Made by a program: the position numbers and the translations under genes. Below, piece after piece: positions 60,561 to 64,000 of a DNA stretch of 64,000 nt (within the stretch, counting starts at the first letter, position 1; every line of letters starts with the position of its first letter). This DNA is from Gadus chalcogrammus (Eukaryota; Chordata; Actinopteri; Gadiformes; Gadidae). Under the pieces are notes generated by a model. That model saw only the letters and a list, made by a program, of their open reading frames with translations, was not told where the DNA came from and made no database searches. The stretch is taken from NCBI RefSeq assembly GCF_026213295.1, contig NC_079415.1, positions 31,850,841-31,914,840 on the forward strand, given 5' to 3'.

Positions 60561-61189
60561 AAACCAATTCAAATCCATAAAGAGAAATAAATGCAGTCTA
60601 ACAGTTTAGTGATACTTTAATAATAACGTTTACAGTACACATTCCGACTTTTTAGTACCGCCATCCAATTTCTCGTTGGGGTGATCTCGGGGGACTGAAG
60701 TTTGACAGTTGATATAAACCCTACTGTATTTATCGCGCTCTAAAACCTAGCCTTATACAAACTTTGCTTTTTTATGACCAGCCCTAGGCCAAATTAGGAC
60801 ACCTTTTATGGTTTCAATTAGTATGTCATTCCAGTGCTATGCTAAAATTAACAATTAAGCAATTAAGAAGCCTGGCGCTCAAATTGACTAAAGGTTAGCC
60901 GCTAAACAGCCCAACCGCCAAAAATAGCTCTGAGCTGGCTAGGACTTCATGAAAAACTGGAGCTCCATGTAATAGTTAATAAGACATGTCCCAAAGCAAC
61001 TCAGCCTTGTATGATGGCGAGGGCCGGGGTATATTCAGTTAACCCCTCACCCCGGATTAAACAGAGTGCTTCTCCCAGAAGCCTTGAACTAGATCACGCC
61101 GGAAGCTAACCTCGAAAGAAACAGACTCCTCTGACAATCCTCCCCATTCTGGGAATTTATTCTGTGCAAACATCTTTATTTATATGTAT
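60561..61189. other. Intergenic, no gene recognised
   Basis: No features supported. Confidence 0.5.
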
Positions 61190-61259
61190 AAATATATATA
61201 TATATAAATAAGTGGATATATATATATACATACATATATATATATATATCCACTTATTT
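61190..61259. repeat. (TA)n with long perfect hairpin
   Basis: AAATAAGTGGATATATATAT (from 61206) is inverted as ATATATATATCCACTTATTT (to 61259) around a CATAC loop. Confidence 0.9.
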
Positions 61260-62073
61260 CACAACACAAGAGGGGGATGAAATTGCGAGAGATTGATGCG
61301 AGGCTAAGATGGAATAGAATTCACTGAGATGTTATTTATTTAAATATGTCCCCCCCTGAGGTAGACTCTGTTTCTCCAACCGTCTCGACAGGTGACAGCC
61401 GTTTCTTTCATATTGGCCTTTTGCTTTGGTTGCCGTCTTCGTTTCTTTCCCTTTTTTTCTCCAGGCCGTGTTCTCGGAGCGCCGCAGCCTAGCTTCCGAT
61501 GGTCTCCTTTAGGCGGGGTGTTTTAAAAATGTACAAAAGAATAATGGTTGTCTCTTTTGGACAGCATCTTGGTACTGCCTCCATCCAAATGACTCATTCG
61601 TACGGCTCGCACTTTGCCTAGGAACACGCGTGCACAGGGGGCTGTATGGAAACCCGCAGATGTAAAACCAATCATTGTGCTCCACACGGGACATGTATGT
61701 GCATATGCTTACTATCATAAACTGCAGCCATGGATATGAAAGGCTGATGTATTCATTTCATTTTCATCCGACACTGATCCAGTCGTGGAGTGGCGTCTGC
61801 TGTCCCCATGGGCTTAAGAAACTCATATTACATGCATTCACAGATACACAGATACATAGAGCAAGCATGGATGCATACGTAGATGTATAGATGTATCCAC
61901 AGGAGATCATCAATGTGAATGCCTGCCTGCTCGTATGCGGTTCACAGAGACACACAAACACACACAGACACACACGCACATGGGTCGAGAAGGTTAACCG
62001 CGAGAACCAAGTCCCGGCCAACTCAACAAGTGCTTTATTCAATTGATTCTTTATGACGAAAGCCTTGACCTGC
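61260..62073. other. Intergenic, no gene recognised
   Basis: No features supported. Confidence 0.5.
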
Positions 62074-62353
<280 letters not shown>

Positions 62354-62542
62354 TCAGAGTCACCAGTGCACATCAAGTGCTACAGAGATGACGCTGTGTG
62401 TGCTGTTGGTAATTACTCACAAGCCAGTGTTACATAACCCACTCTGCTCCTCTGAGAATAGCGTATTCAATCTCTGGAACCCACACTCATTTTGTCCTTT
62501 TGTTGTTTTCTTACTTGTTTGTGATATTCCCACACATATTCC

Positions 62543-64000
<1,458 letters not shown>

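Overview
The window reads as nuclear DNA from a bony fish (teleost). It holds one confidently recognised protein-coding gene, several families of short interspersed and fold-back elements of the kind common in teleosts, and an extreme load of long dinucleotide tracts (AC/GT and AG/CT, many over 100 bp). Such microsatellite density recalls gadiform (cod-like) genomes. That taxonomic hint is inference only, because nothing here fixes the species.

The gene is slitrk6, on the minus strand, with its whole 886-residue coding sequence in one exon (7353-10013). It encodes a single-pass neuronal/otic adhesion receptor: signal peptide, two leucine-rich-repeat blocks each with cysteine caps, one transmembrane helix, and a cytoplasmic tail ending in Trk-like tyrosine motifs. 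A clean 3' splice site lies 15 bases upstream of the ATG (AG at 10029-10030), so the 5' UTR must continue in at least one upstream exon. The best candidate found is 27104-~27502, with a minus-strand TATA box at 27526-27532 and a consensus donor AG|GTGAGT at 27104/27103. It would imply a 17 kb intron swollen by microsatellites. A CpG-rich island at about 12.38-12.78 kb is a nearer alternative.

Layout: 1-7.3 kb is intergenic with a palindromic MITE, AC/AG tracts and the 3' flank of slitrk6. The coding exon spans 7.35-10.0 kb. The inferred intron (10.03-27.1 kb) carries a second MITE copy, a 367 bp fold-back element, tRNA-like SINEs, a 17-bp minisatellite and many microsatellites. From 27.1 to 64 kb no gene is recognised. 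That part contains microsatellites, paired copies of microsatellite-bearing modules (31/35 kb, 34.7/36.9 kb, 33/43 kb), overlapping inverted-repeat elements at 37.8-39.8 kb with telomere-like motifs, a GA array with a punctuating spacer at 47.5-48 kb, a (TCTG)n array at 51.3 kb, and isolated patches that may be conserved noncoding sequence.

Most long open frames in the window are translations of dinucleotide repeats (THTH, SLSL, REREs, VCVC) and are not genes. No complete transposase, RNA gene, CRISPR array or novel multigene system could be supported. The most interesting material is the slitrk6 upstream architecture and the evidence that microsatellites here sit inside duplicated modules.
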